Part shown: one piece after another, positions 28,287-37,562 of the stretch
Layout of the letters: each line of letters opens with the position of its first letter
Numbering within the stretch: the first letter of the stretch is position 1
Origin: Candidatus Synechococcus calcipolaris G9
GTDB lineage: Bacteria > Cyanobacteriota > Cyanobacteriia > Thermosynechococcales > Thermosynechococcaceae
Assembly (NCBI RefSeq): GCF_029582805.1
Contig: NZ_JAKKUT010000002.1
Span: 1,822,942 to 1,886,941, forward strand
DNA length: 64,000 nucleotides
Direction: 5' to 3'
The notes under the pieces: model-generated
The model's input: only the letters and a program-made list of their open reading frames with translations
The model's database searches: none
What the model was told of the DNA's origin: nothing
Made by a program: the position numbers and the translations under genes

Positions 28287-29678
28287 ATGAGCTATGATTA
28301 CGACCTATTTGTCATTGGTGCAGGGTCAGGGGGATTGGCGGCCTCCAAACGGGCAGCATCCTACGGCGCAAAGGTGGCGATCGCCGAAGCAGATAAAGTT
28401 GGCGGAACCTGTGTCATCCGTGGCTGTGTCCCGAAAAAGCTCCTCGTCTATGCCTCAAAATTTTCCCATCTCTACCATGATGCTGAGGGCTACGGTTGGC
28501 GGGAAGTGGATCCGAAGCTAAATTGGCAAAAACTAATCAAAGCAGTGGATAACGAGGTGAATCGCCTCAGTCAACTCCACATTGGTTTTTTGGCCAAGGC
28601 AGGGGTGGAACTCATGCCCCTAAGGGCTAGTTTGGTAGACGACCACACCCTTGAGTTACACAATCCCCAAAATCCTGATCAGACCCCCCGAAGGGTTACA
28701 GCAGCCAAGATTTTGATTGCCGTGGGTGGCGAAGCTATTAAGCCGAAGGTTCCTGGCATTGAACACAGTATTACCTCGCGGGAGATGTTCCTATTGCCCA
28801 AGAAACCCAAACGAATTGCCATTTTGGGGGCCGGCTACATCAGTGTGGAATTTGCTGGAATTATGAAGGGTTTGGGCAGTGAGGTGATTCATCTCATTCG
28901 CGGCGATCGCCCCCTGCGGGGATTTGACATCGATGTGCAAGAGGGCATTTATCAAGGCATGGTCAACCATGGGATTGATGTCCGCGGACTAACCTCCCTC
29001 ACCTCCCTGCAACGCACGAAAAAGGGGAATATTCGCGTAGCCTACGAACGGGATGGCGAAGAAAGTGTCATCAAGGTGGATACGGTTCTCTGTGCCATTG
29101 GCCGATCCCCCAAGCTGTCGGGTCTGGGTTTAGAAAATGCCGGTATTCAGCTAAAAGCCAATGAGCGCGGTATTGCCTCAATCGCTGTTGATGAGTATAG
29201 CCGCACCAACCAAGCCCATATTTTTGCCGTTGGCGACTGCACCGATCGGGTCAACCTAACCCCGGTGGCGATCGCTGAAGGGCGGGCCTTTGCGGATACC
29301 GAGTTTGGCAATAACCCCCGCAGCGTCAACTATGACAACATTCCCTCTGCGGTCTTTTCCCAGCCCGAGGCGGCCAGTGTCGGCCTGACGGAAGCCCAGG
29401 CCAAGGCCAAACTAGGGGAAGATAAAGTAAAGGTATACCGAGCCAGTTTTCGGCCCATGTTCCACAGTCTGACCGGCGCAAACGAAAAAGTGATGGTTAA
29501 ATTGGTGGTTGAACAGCAAACGGAATGGATTATGGGGGTACACATGGTCGGGGACTACGCCGCTGAAATTATTCAAGGCATGGCGATCGCCGTTAAAATG
29601 GGAGCAACGAAAAAAGACTTTGATGCCACCATTGGGATTCACCCCTCCACCGCCGAAGAATTTGTCACCCTGCGCTAG
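28287..29678 (+). CDS. gor: Glutathione reductase
   Basis: This FAD- and NAD(P)H-dependent disulfide reductase regenerates reduced glutathione. It has the FAD motif GAGSGG near the N-terminus, the redox-active pair in GGTCVIRGCVPKK (about residues 41-53), a nucleotide-binding GAGYISVEFAG and the catalytic HPSTAEE at the C-terminus. At 463 residues it is full length. It is the first of three close same-strand genes, with the DUF3153 gene starting 13 bp after it. Confidence 0.95.
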   Translation: MSYDYDLFVIGAGSGGLAASKRAASYGAKVAIAEADKVGGTCVIRGCVPKKLLVYASKFSHLYHDAEGYGWREVDPKLNWQKLIKAVDNEVNRLSQLHIGFLAKAGVELMPLRASLVDDHTLELHNPQNPDQTPRRVTAAKILIAVGGEAIKPKVPGIEHSITSREMFLLPKKPKRIAILGAGYISVEFAGIMKGLGSEVIHLIRGDRPLRGFDIDVQEGIYQGMVNHGIDVRGLTSLTSLQRTKKGNIRVAYERDGEESVIKVDTVLCAIGRSPKLSGLGLENAGIQLKANERGIASIAVDEYSRTNQAHIFAVGDCTDRVNLTPVAIAEGRAFADTEFGNNPRSVNYDNIPSAVFSQPEAASVGLTEAQAKAKLGEDKVKVYRASFRPMFHSLTGANEKVMVKLVVEQQTEWIMGVHMVGDYAAEIIQGMAIAVKMGATKKDFDATIGIHPSTAEEFVTLR

Positions 29679-29691
29679 GTCAACACCGGAT

Positions 29692-30462
29692 ATGGCTTTA
29701 TCCCGACGTTATTTCCTCCAAAATTTCCTTGAACTGTACCATTCCCAACTTCAACGTCTGAAAGGTGGGTTTCTTTGCGCTCTCCTGGCCCTATGCCTCG
29801 GTCTGACTGGATGCATTCAATCCGATATTGATATCCATTATCGGGGGCAGTCTGGCGGGGATGTGAGTCAACATCTGCAATTGGCCCGGCCCAACCCGGC
29901 CCTACTCAATCAACTGGAGCGACAGGTCAAACAACTGGGGGGGAAAGTTGAGAACCATCGTCCCACGGAACTTGATCTGAGCCTTCCCTTTGATACCAGT
30001 CAGGATCTAGCCCAAAAACTGAATCGCCTATTTCAACCCCTAGGGACGTTGCCTGCGGCTCCCCTCAACCTCGACTCAACCCATTTAACCATCCAGGATC
30101 AAAATCTCCTTCTCTTTTTGCGGCAACATTTCACCTACGACATTGATCTGCGGCCCTTGGGGGTGCAATCTGGCCAAGGGGAGGTTCTAGTCAATCCGGA
30201 GACCTTGGTACAGTTTCGCCTCAGTTTAGAAACACCCTGGGGTGGGCGGTTTATCCAAAAGGCGGCCCTGGTAACCAATGATACAGTGGTGAATCCTGGG
30301 GCAAGTAAAACCGCAACCCATCGCCTCCTCTGGACATTACAGCCAGGGTATAACAACCATTTAGAAGCAGCCTTTATCTATCCCAGTCCGGTGGGGTGGG
30401 GGGCCTTGGCCATTGGTCTATTGGTCTGGGGTGGTTGGCGACTCAAAGCTCGTAACCCATAG
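29692..30462 (+). CDS. DUF3153-type lipoprotein with C-terminal membrane helix
   Basis: The N-terminus contains a lipoprotein signal ending LGLTGC (about residues 37-42), followed by QSDIDIHYRGQSGGDVSQHL. A beta-rich exported domain follows and a transmembrane helix lies near the C-terminus (VGWGALAIGLLVWGGWRL). This arrangement fits the cyanobacterial DUF3153 family, whose function is unknown. I start at ATG 29692 (256 residues), 13 bp after gor, because upstream in-frame sequence is inside the gor gene. Confidence 0.82.
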   Translation: MALSRRYFLQNFLELYHSQLQRLKGGFLCALLALCLGLTGCIQSDIDIHYRGQSGGDVSQHLQLARPNPALLNQLERQVKQLGGKVENHRPTELDLSLPFDTSQDLAQKLNRLFQPLGTLPAAPLNLDSTHLTIQDQNLLLFLRQHFTYDIDLRPLGVQSGQGEVLVNPETLVQFRLSLETPWGGRFIQKAALVTNDTVVNPGASKTATHRLLWTLQPGYNNHLEAAFIYPSPVGWGALAIGLLVWGGWRLKARNP

Positions 30463-30470
30463 CATCCAAG

Positions 30471-31508
30471 ATGAACTGGCTGGGGCCACCCTCTTCTCTG
30501 CGTCGCTATCTCATCTATGGCGGTATGGGGCCGATCATTGCCCTCAATCTTTGGGTGCTTCAACAGGTCTATTTGTACTTTGAGTACCTGATTACAATCC
30601 TGGCGATCGCCGCCATCTTAGCCTTTTTATTAAACTACCTCGTCGATCGCCTAGAACGCCTTTCGCTCCGACGGGGACGGGCGATTTTAGTGGTGTTAGT
30701 CTTGACAGTGATTAGTTTAGGCATACTAGGGTTTCTTGGCTTACCCATTGCCATTGATCAAGCCAAACAATTGCTAGAGCGTTTACCCGAACTGGCGGAT
30801 ACCAGTAATAAAAGCTTGCAGACCTTAGCCGCCCTGGGCCGACGATACCGCCTTCCCATTGATGTGGATGAAGTGACGGCAGATTTTATCCTCCAACTCA
30901 AAGGCGTTGCCACCCAACTCCCTGGGGTAGCCTTTACGACCTTAGGTCGATTTGTGGATACGGCCCTAATTCTAGTGTTAGCGGTTTATATGCTCTTTTA
31001 TGGTGGTTCCCTGTGGCGGGGAATGATGGGGCTTTTGCCACCGCCCCTGGGAACAGTGATTAGCCAATCCCTGCGCTTGAATATTCAAGGGTTTTTCACC
31101 GCCCAGCTTGTTTTAGGGGGGTTTATGTTTATGACCCTCCTTCCCTTTATGGGGTTGCTTGGGGTTGATTTTGGCTTTTTATTTGCCCTGATCATTGGTA
31201 TAGCCCAACTCATTCCCGTTATTGGGGCCACCCTTGGCATTGGTTTGGTTTTTTTATTGGTGATTTTGCAGAATTTTTGGTTGGCCATTAAAATTGCCCT
31301 AATTGCCATCATTCTCCAACAGATCAAGGACAATATTCTCGCTCCTAAACTGCTGGGGGATATGATTGGCTTAAATCCCCTGTGGCAGTTTATTGCTCTC
31401 TTAATTGGTGGGCGCGTGGCGGGCTTACTGGGCGTATTCTTGGCCATTCCCCTTGCGGCAACGTTTAAGTCAACGGTGCAAACGATGCAACAGCGGCAGA
31501 CTCCCTAA
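30471..31508 (+). CDS. AI-2E-type transporter family membrane protein
   Basis: This 345-residue membrane protein has about seven or eight helices and the family motifs LAIAAILAFLLNYLVDRLE near the N-terminus and ALIIGIAQLIPVIGATLG (about residues 238-255). QQIKDNILAPKLLGDMIGLNP (about 283-303) follows. The family (PerM/TqsA) exports small molecules or ions; the substrate here is unknown. It starts 8 bp after the DUF3153 lipoprotein gene and probably shares its mRNA. Confidence 0.93.
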   Translation: MNWLGPPSSLRRYLIYGGMGPIIALNLWVLQQVYLYFEYLITILAIAAILAFLLNYLVDRLERLSLRRGRAILVVLVLTVISLGILGFLGLPIAIDQAKQLLERLPELADTSNKSLQTLAALGRRYRLPIDVDEVTADFILQLKGVATQLPGVAFTTLGRFVDTALILVLAVYMLFYGGSLWRGMMGLLPPPLGTVISQSLRLNIQGFFTAQLVLGGFMFMTLLPFMGLLGVDFGFLFALIIGIAQLIPVIGATLGIGLVFLLVILQNFWLAIKIALIAIILQQIKDNILAPKLLGDMIGLNPLWQFIALLIGGRVAGLLGVFLAIPLAATFKSTVQTMQQRQTP

Positions 31509-31529
31509 CCTCCCATGGGTTTTACTTAA

Positions 31530-32768
31530 TTAATTTTCCGGTTTGGTGGGGGACTCATCCGTTACTACCCGATCATCTTCCTTGGGATTACTGGAATTAG
31601 TGGGGGAGATCGCCGGGCTAGGGGCCGATGACGGCGAAGTTGGAGATTGGGCTTCACTCAGTTGGGCTTGGGCATAGAGGGCCACCAACTGCTGTTCCAA
31701 CTCTTGACTAGAGGAAAGTAAGCGACCCAGTACCCGAATTAAGCGTTGCAAATCCGATTTAAAGGACTCATCCCCCGTTAACCCCTTTAGATCATTGGTA
31801 ATCTGTTGGGTATTCACAAAGGTGGCCCGAGCCGCATCCAGGGTTTGGGCTAAGGACAGCATAATCAGGGGACTGCTCAACGTACCGGATATTTTATTCA
31901 GGTTTTCCGCCGCCTCAGAACCATTGGCCGCCAAAGCTTCCAGGTTTTCGAGGAGTTGACCTTCCTGGAGCCGATTCATAAAGGGCGTCAAACTATTCAG
32001 GGCGACCCGCAGATCCCCGCCCGCCGCGTCCAGGTTTTTCAGGGTAGAAGTAATCGTATCTCGGTTAACTTCCACCAGGCTACTAATTTGATTGGCGGCC
32101 CGATCCACCGAACGGGCAGCGGCGGAAAATTCCCCCAGTTGCTCCTTGGCATCCACACTCAATTCGTTAAAGTTATCTAGGGCCAGACCCACCTTACTCA
32201 GGGATTCATCGGCGGTATCCAGGGTACGATTGGCACTGGTAAACAGAACATTAGCGTTATCAATAATCCCCGAGCTTTCTAGGGCAGCCGTAAAACGATT
32301 GGCCGTCCGAATAAAATCATCCAACCCCTGCCCCGTCGCCCCCACTAGGCGATCGCCATTACAGTAGATCAGCTTTGGATCACATTGGGGGGCAAAGGCA
32401 CTGATATTTTCCGGTAGGGTAAGGGCTTCCTCTGGAGCCGGGAAATCTAAGTAGGACTGGCCAATAAATCCGGCTTGACGAATTTCAGGAACCGTATTCC
32501 GTGGAATAATCACATCGTCAATTCTGAGAATGGCAATAATTCCAGTGGGTTCAACCTTAATATCGGCAACCCGGCCCACATTTATGCCGCGATAGCGTAC
32601 CGAAGTACCCGCCGCCAGCCCTGGAGCCGACTGGAGTTCCACTTCTAGGGTATAGGTTTTACCGGCAAACAACTGGCCCCGCAGCCATAGCAAGACAATA
32701 CTGAAGATGGCAACCCCACCTAGAATAAACAGCCCGACCGACCCTTCCCGTGCTATCCGCGATCGCAT
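31530..32768 (-). CDS. MlaD/MCE-domain lipid transport protein
   Basis: The 412-residue protein has an N-terminal anchor helix (GLFILGGVAIFSIVLLWL), then one MCE domain (about 38-115) with SAPGLAAGTSVRYRGINVGR. A long helical region and a proline- and serine-rich tail follow. MCE proteins form rings that carry phospholipids between membranes; in cyanobacteria and plastids they are related to TGD2. It starts 27 bp after the ABC ATPase gene, so the two form an operon; the matching permease (MlaE type) is not here. Confidence 0.9.
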   Translation of the reverse strand: MRSRIAREGSVGLFILGGVAIFSIVLLWLRGQLFAGKTYTLEVELQSAPGLAAGTSVRYRGINVGRVADIKVEPTGIIAILRIDDVIIPRNTVPEIRQAGFIGQSYLDFPAPEEALTLPENISAFAPQCDPKLIYCNGDRLVGATGQGLDDFIRTANRFTAALESSGIIDNANVLFTSANRTLDTADESLSKVGLALDNFNELSVDAKEQLGEFSAAARSVDRAANQISSLVEVNRDTITSTLKNLDAAGGDLRVALNSLTPFMNRLQEGQLLENLEALAANGSEAAENLNKISGTLSSPLIMLSLAQTLDAARATFVNTQQITNDLKGLTGDESFKSDLQRLIRVLGRLLSSSQELEQQLVALYAQAQLSEAQSPTSPSSAPSPAISPTNSSNPKEDDRVVTDESPTKPEN

Positions 32769-32795
32769 ACGCTATGACACTCCTAGACAAACAAG

Positions 32796-33623
32796 TTAAT
32801 GAAATTGATTAACAGGATTTTTGGATGTACTTAATGGTGGCATCATTTGATCAACGACTCGAATCGGCCCCTGTACCTGACCACTGACAAATTGGCGTAA
32901 ATAGGGATCGGGACTGCTATCCAGTTCCTCAATACTTCCCTGCCATCGTATCTTACCTTCATAGAGAAGAATGAGGCGATCGCTGGTGCGGCGAATCGTC
33001 GTGTCTTGGTGGGTGACAATAACATAGGTACTACAGGCATTGGCCCGTAGACGGCAGATCATATCTTCAATCACTGTCGAGGCAATGGGATCCAGACCGG
33101 CGGTAGGTTCATCATAGAGGAGAATCTGGGCATCATCATTACTATCATGGGGATTATCTAAAATCGCCCGGGCAAAACTCACCCGTTTCCGCATTCCCCC
33201 GGACAATTCCGCGGGATACAGATTCCCCATCCCCTCTAGACCCACTAGGGCCAGTTTTTCCTCCACGAGCCGATGGATTTCGCGGCGGGACAGTTTCGAG
33301 GTTTGTAACAGATAAAAACCGACATTTTCTTCGACGGTGAGGGAGTCAAAAAGGGCCGCCTGCTGAAACACCATACTCATGCGAATGGGATCGTGGCCAT
33401 CTTCAATTAAACCTAGGCGTTTTTGACCATGGATATACACATCCCCGCCATCGGGTTTCGTCAGACCGGCAATGATCCGCAGAACCGTTGATTTCCCCGT
33501 TCCAGAGGGGCCAATAATCCCCAGGGCATCCCCCGGATAAACAGCCAGATCAATGTTATCGAGAATGACCTTATCGCCAAAACGCTTAGTCACACCGCGA
33601 AATTCCACCAGTGGCTCAGTCAT
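32796..33623 (-). CDS. MlaF-type ABC transporter ATP-binding protein
   Basis: This ABC ATPase has Walker A GPSGTGKSTVLR, a Q-loop VFQQAALFDSLTV, signature LSGGMRKRVSFARAI, Walker B ILLYDEPTAGLDP and an H-loop VTHQD. The FDSLTVEENVGF region and the AGLDPIASTVIED segment are typical of the Ttg2A/MlaF/TGD3 lipid-import class. I start at ATG 33623 (275 residues); a TTG at 33644 would add seven residues. It pairs with the MCE gene downstream. Confidence 0.93.
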   Translation of the reverse strand: MTEPLVEFRGVTKRFGDKVILDNIDLAVYPGDALGIIGPSGTGKSTVLRIIAGLTKPDGGDVYIHGQKRLGLIEDGHDPIRMSMVFQQAALFDSLTVEENVGFYLLQTSKLSRREIHRLVEEKLALVGLEGMGNLYPAELSGGMRKRVSFARAILDNPHDSNDDAQILLYDEPTAGLDPIASTVIEDMICRLRANACSTYVIVTHQDTTIRRTSDRLILLYEGKIRWQGSIEELDSSPDPYLRQFVSGQVQGPIRVVDQMMPPLSTSKNPVNQFH

Positions 33624-33688
33624 GGGAGTTATCGGAGCTATCAATATCGGTTCCAGAATTGAGACGCTAGATTGAGACTATATTAGCC

Positions 33689-34450
33689 CTATAACATCTC
33701 TTCTGGTTGAGAATCGGCGATCGCCTGGAGGCCACGGGCATCCCCCAATTTCAAAAGGGCCGCCTTAGCATCCTCCTGTACCCCCATGTCTTCGTCCTCT
33801 AGGGCAATAATTAAGGCATCAATGGCTTGGGTATAGAGAACCCCCAGGGGAATTTGACGGCAGAGTTGTCCCAGGGCCCAGGCACAGTTACTACGAATGG
33901 CCGGAATCGCATCGTCCATCAGGGCCATACACAGGGGCGGAATAGCCATGGTTGCCGCATCCCCATTAACTTCAGCCATTTGACCCAGGGAACTGGCGGC
34001 CCACAACCGTACTGCCGAAATATCCGTTTGCAGGGCATGAATGAGGGGATCCAGACTACGGCGGTATACCTCTGGGGTATTAAAGCGAATCCCGCAATTT
34101 CCCAGGGCCCAAACCACTCCCTTGCGGACATAGCCGTTCCAATCTATTTTTAACTGAGCAATGAGGGGATCAATGGCGGTCAAACTGGGATTCCGGCCCA
34201 AGGCATAGGCCGCACTCACCCGGACAAGGGGACAGCTTTCCTGGAGAAGATCAATCAGATGGGGAATGGCCCGCTCATCCTGTAACTCACAAAAGGCCCG
34301 GGCTGCCAACATCCGTTCAGTCACATCCGGCGATCGCAACAGCGGCAACATTTCTTCCGGGTCGGGACGGCTTGGCTCGTCGCTAGGGAGTTGGTCGAGC
34401 AGATCCTCTGATTCTGCGGATTCAATTAGCTGCAAGTCATCATCATACAT
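33689..34450 (-). CDS. HEAT-repeat protein (PBS-lyase-like repeats)
   Basis: After an acidic N-terminus, the 253-residue protein consists of five or six HEAT repeats of about 30 residues. Examples are ERAIPHLIDLLQESCPLVRV, then SAAYALG, and GYVRKGVVWALGNCG. Such repeats are common in phycobilin lyases and their relatives, but also in general scaffold proteins, and the catalytic partner typical of lyases is absent. It lies 65 bp upstream of the lipid-transport ATPase on the same strand. Confidence 0.85.
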   Translation of the reverse strand: MYDDDLQLIESAESEDLLDQLPSDEPSRPDPEEMLPLLRSPDVTERMLAARAFCELQDERAIPHLIDLLQESCPLVRVSAAYALGRNPSLTAIDPLIAQLKIDWNGYVRKGVVWALGNCGIRFNTPEVYRRSLDPLIHALQTDISAVRLWAASSLGQMAEVNGDAATMAIPPLCMALMDDAIPAIRSNCAWALGQLCRQIPLGVLYTQAIDALIIALEDEDMGVQEDAKAALLKLGDARGLQAIADSQPEEML

Positions 34451-34534
34451 AATATTCCTACTTTACAGCCTTGGCGGTGAGAGTCCATTAAGCCGATAAA
34501 ATATTTAGCAGTCTCCTGGAGCATTTGATCATTT

Positions 34535-35410
34535 ATGGTTGGCCCAACCGCCATCTTACTGGTGTGCTGCCCTGATCAACGGGGATTAGTGGCAAAAATT
34601 GCCCACTTTATTTATAGCCACAATGGCAATATTATCCATGCCGATCACCATACCGATGGGGTTGCGGATCTCTTCTTGACCCGGATTGAATGGGAAGTGG
34701 CGGGATTTGCCCTAGGGCGATCGCACATCGCCGAAGCCTTTGAAACCTATGCCCAGGAACAGGGATTATTCCCACGCCCGGAAGAGGTTCGCTGGCACCT
34801 TGATTTTTCCGATCGGGTCTCTCGCCTGGCCATCTGGGTCAGCCGTCAAGATCATTGTTTACTTGACCTCATTTGGCGACAGCGGGCGGGGGAACTACGG
34901 GCAGATATTCCTCTGATCATCAGTAATCATGACCAGAATCGGGCGATCGCTGAGCAATTTAAGATTGATTTCCATACTATTCCCGTCAATCCCGACCATC
35001 GTGTCGAGGCCGAGGCCCAACAACTCAAACTATTGCAAACCTACAACATCGATCTGGTGATCCTCGCCAAATATATGCAGATTCTTAGCCCAGACTTCCT
35101 AGGCCAGTTTTCCCAGATCATTAACATCCACCATTCCTTTCTGCCGGCCTTTGCCGGAGCCAATCCCTACCAGCGGGCCTATGTGCGTGGCGTAAAAATC
35201 ATTGGTGCCACAGCCCACTACGTTACCCAAAACCTAGATCAGGGCCCGATCATTGAGCAGGATGTGGTGCGAGTCAGCCACCGAGATGATGTCACCGATC
35301 TGGTTCGCAAAGGCAAGGATCTCGAACGCATGGTACTCGCTCGGGCCGTGCGCCTCCACCTCCATAACCGCGTTTTAGTCTACGGCAATCGCACCGTTGT
35401 TTTTGCCTAG
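34535..35410 (+). CDS. purU: Formyltetrahydrofolate deformylase
   Basis: PurU hydrolyses 10-formyl-THF to formate and THF and balances one-carbon pools. An N-terminal ACT domain (ILLVCCPDQRGLVAKIAHFI, about residues 6-25) is followed by the formyltransferase-type catalytic domain with INIHHSFLPAFAGANPY (about 198-214) and GATAHYVTQNLDQGPIIEQD. The catalytic histidine and aspartate are in these segments. At 291 residues it is full length. Confidence 0.95.
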   Translation: MVGPTAILLVCCPDQRGLVAKIAHFIYSHNGNIIHADHHTDGVADLFLTRIEWEVAGFALGRSHIAEAFETYAQEQGLFPRPEEVRWHLDFSDRVSRLAIWVSRQDHCLLDLIWRQRAGELRADIPLIISNHDQNRAIAEQFKIDFHTIPVNPDHRVEAEAQQLKLLQTYNIDLVILAKYMQILSPDFLGQFSQIINIHHSFLPAFAGANPYQRAYVRGVKIIGATAHYVTQNLDQGPIIEQDVVRVSHRDDVTDLVRKGKDLERMVLARAVRLHLHNRVLVYGNRTVVFA

Positions 35411-35477
35411 GAGTATTTCACCGGCAATTCGAGGTGGGATTAAATATTCTGAGAAATCAAAGCTTAGAGTTCAACGA

Positions 35478-35963
35478 TTAGAGATCGAAATGATAGCGAA
35501 TGGCTCCTGTGGTCGCATCATTGGAAATCGTGGCATACCCCACCCGCTGCGCTTCCATCAAAACCGCTTGGAGTTGATCCGGTTCCAGTTGGGTATACAT
35601 AGCTGCCTGGGCTGCAGATAGCACCCCCCCATTCTTCTGGGCAGCAACCAGGAGGCGTTGCATCGGCGTGTTCGTTGCTTGGTACTCGGCCTTGAGTTTC
35701 TCTAATTCTATTTGGATCGGCATACCATGGCCCTGGGGCAGAGGGGATATACCATAGCGGCCCTGAAAATATAGATTACGCTGGTGTACCAAGTCGGGAA
35801 TTAAAAGCAAATCAATGAGCTGGCCAATGAAACAAAAGCCAAAGGTAAACAGATAAATCAACCCCATGACAATGTTCCCTGTGTAGAGTCGTTGAACACC
35901 ACAGAGACCAAAAAAACCTAAACACCAGAGCAGGTAGGCAACACCTGTATCACTTCGAGGCAT
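35478..35963 (-). CDS. TM2-domain membrane protein
   Basis: The N-terminal half is a TM2 domain: two helices separated by a short turn, with AYLLWCLGFFGLCGVQRLY and GFCFIGQLIDLLLIPDLV. The C-terminal half is a soluble domain with a short predicted winged-helix-like segment (LSAAQAAMYTQLEPDQLQAV). The function is unknown. It lies convergent to purU and divergent from ffh. Confidence 0.85.
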   Translation of the reverse strand: MPRSDTGVAYLLWCLGFFGLCGVQRLYTGNIVMGLIYLFTFGFCFIGQLIDLLLIPDLVHQRNLYFQGRYGISPLPQGHGMPIQIELEKLKAEYQATNTPMQRLLVAAQKNGGVLSAAQAAMYTQLEPDQLQAVLMEAQRVGYATISNDATTGAIRYHFDL

Positions 35964-36102
35964 TACAGCTTAAATTGAAGCACTGACCTTATTATAATTC
36001 ACGGAGCCACAGGCGATATGATGGGAAAGACACCCTAACAGCCTGCTGGGGGCACCATGCCTTGGCAGTGGGTTCCTCCTTGATTACCTACGAACAACGA
36101 TT

Positions 36103-37539
36103 ATGTTTGATGCCTTAGCTGAACGCCTTGAATCTGCCTGGAAAACCCTACGGGGCCAGGACAAAATTAGTGAAACCAATATTCAAGAGGCATTGCGGGA
36201 GGTTCGGCGGGCCTTGCTGGAGGCGGATGTCAATCTGCAAGTGGTCAAAGATTTTGTAGAGGATGTGCGGCAACGGGCCATTGGGGCTGAGGTGGTGGCA
36301 GGGGTTCGCCCCGATCAACAATTTATCAAGATTGTCTACGATGCCCTCGTGGAAGTGATGGGGGAAAGTCATCATCCCTTGGCGATCGCCCCTACTCCGC
36401 CCACTGTCATTCTCATGGCTGGTTTACAGGGAACGGGGAAAACAACGGCAACGGCAAAACTCGCCCTACACCTGCGTAAACAGGAAAAAACTGCCCTGCT
36501 GGTAGCCACGGATGTTTACCGTCCCGCGGCGATCGAGCAGCTAGTGACCCTGGGTAAACAAATTGATGTGCCCGTCTTTGAACTGGGAACCGATGTCAAT
36601 CCGGTGGAAATTGCCCGTCAAGGGATTGCCCAGGCCCGCAGTTTAGGGGTTGATACGGTTATTGTGGATACCGCCGGTCGCCTGCAAATCGATACGGCCA
36701 TGATGGCAGAGTTGGTGGCGATCAAAGAGGCCATTCAGCCCGATGAAACCCTATTAGTCGTGGATGCCATGACCGGGCAAGAGGCGGCAAATTTAACCCG
36801 GGCCTTCCAAGATCAGGTGGGCATTACCGGCGCAATCTTAACTAAATTGGATGGAGACACCCGTGGGGGAGCCGCCCTATCCGTCCGCCAAATCTCTGGA
36901 CAACCGATCAAGTTTATTGGGGTAGGCGAAAAAGTCGAAGCTCTCCAACCCTTCTATCCCGATCGCCTCGCGTCCCGCATTTTAGGGATGGGGGATGTCC
37001 TCACCCTCGTGGAAAAAGCCCAAGAAGAGGTGGACTTGGCCGATGCAGAAACCATGTCCCGGAAGATCCTTGAGGCCCAGTTTGATTTTGATGACTTCTT
37101 AAAACAAACCCGCCTTGTCAAGAACATGGGGTCTTTGGCAGGGATTATGAAAATGATTCCGGGGATGAACAAAATCTCTGGGGATCAATTGCAACAGGGT
37201 GAAGTCCAACTCAAACGGGCAGAGTCGATGATTAATTCCATGACTCGCCAAGAGCGGCAAAATCCTGAACTTCTTTCTAGTTCTCCCAGTCGGCGGCAAC
37301 GGGTGGCCAAGGGTTCAGGGTATACTGTGGCGGATGTGGGCAAGCTGGTGAGTGACTTCCAACGTATGCGATCGCTGATGCAGCAAATGGGCCAAGGAAA
37401 TATGGGAATGCCAGGGATGCCAGGAATGCCGGGGATGAATCCGATGGCTGGAGCCATGCCAGGGGGACGAAGCGGGCGATCGGGCAGTGTCAAGAAGCCA
37501 AAGAAACAAAAAAAGAAAAAAGGATTTGGCGTACTCTAA
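36103..37539 (+). CDS. ffh: Signal recognition particle protein Ffh (SRP54)
   Basis: Ffh binds signal sequences and 4.5S RNA and targets membrane proteins to the translocon. It has the N-domain, the GTPase G-domain with GLQGTGKTTATAKLA (about residues 107-121), TAGRLQ and TKLDGDTRGG, and a methionine-rich M-domain. The C-terminus is unusual in carrying repeated MPGMPGM units (about 440-455) and a lysine-rich tail. The repeat may come from DNA slippage. No 4.5S RNA gene is visible nearby. Confidence 0.97.
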   Translation: MFDALAERLESAWKTLRGQDKISETNIQEALREVRRALLEADVNLQVVKDFVEDVRQRAIGAEVVAGVRPDQQFIKIVYDALVEVMGESHHPLAIAPTPPTVILMAGLQGTGKTTATAKLALHLRKQEKTALLVATDVYRPAAIEQLVTLGKQIDVPVFELGTDVNPVEIARQGIAQARSLGVDTVIVDTAGRLQIDTAMMAELVAIKEAIQPDETLLVVDAMTGQEAANLTRAFQDQVGITGAILTKLDGDTRGGAALSVRQISGQPIKFIGVGEKVEALQPFYPDRLASRILGMGDVLTLVEKAQEEVDLADAETMSRKILEAQFDFDDFLKQTRLVKNMGSLAGIMKMIPGMNKISGDQLQQGEVQLKRAESMINSMTRQERQNPELLSSSPSRRQRVAKGSGYTVADVGKLVSDFQRMRSLMQQMGQGNMGMPGMPGMPGMNPMAGAMPGGRSGRSGSVKKPKKQKKKKGFGVL

Positions 37540-37562
37540 GCCATGCAAATTACCGTGAAAAT

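Noticed and set aside
36000..36102. Possible 4.5S (SRP) RNA gene upstream of ffh
   Set aside because: The conserved SRP RNA tetraloop region with its flanking GGAAGGAAGC-type core is not present; the stretch is only a leader.
37420..37455. Repeated ATGCCAGG-type units as a possible small repeat element
   Set aside because: They encode the methionine-glycine-proline repeat of the Ffh M-domain tail and are explained by it.
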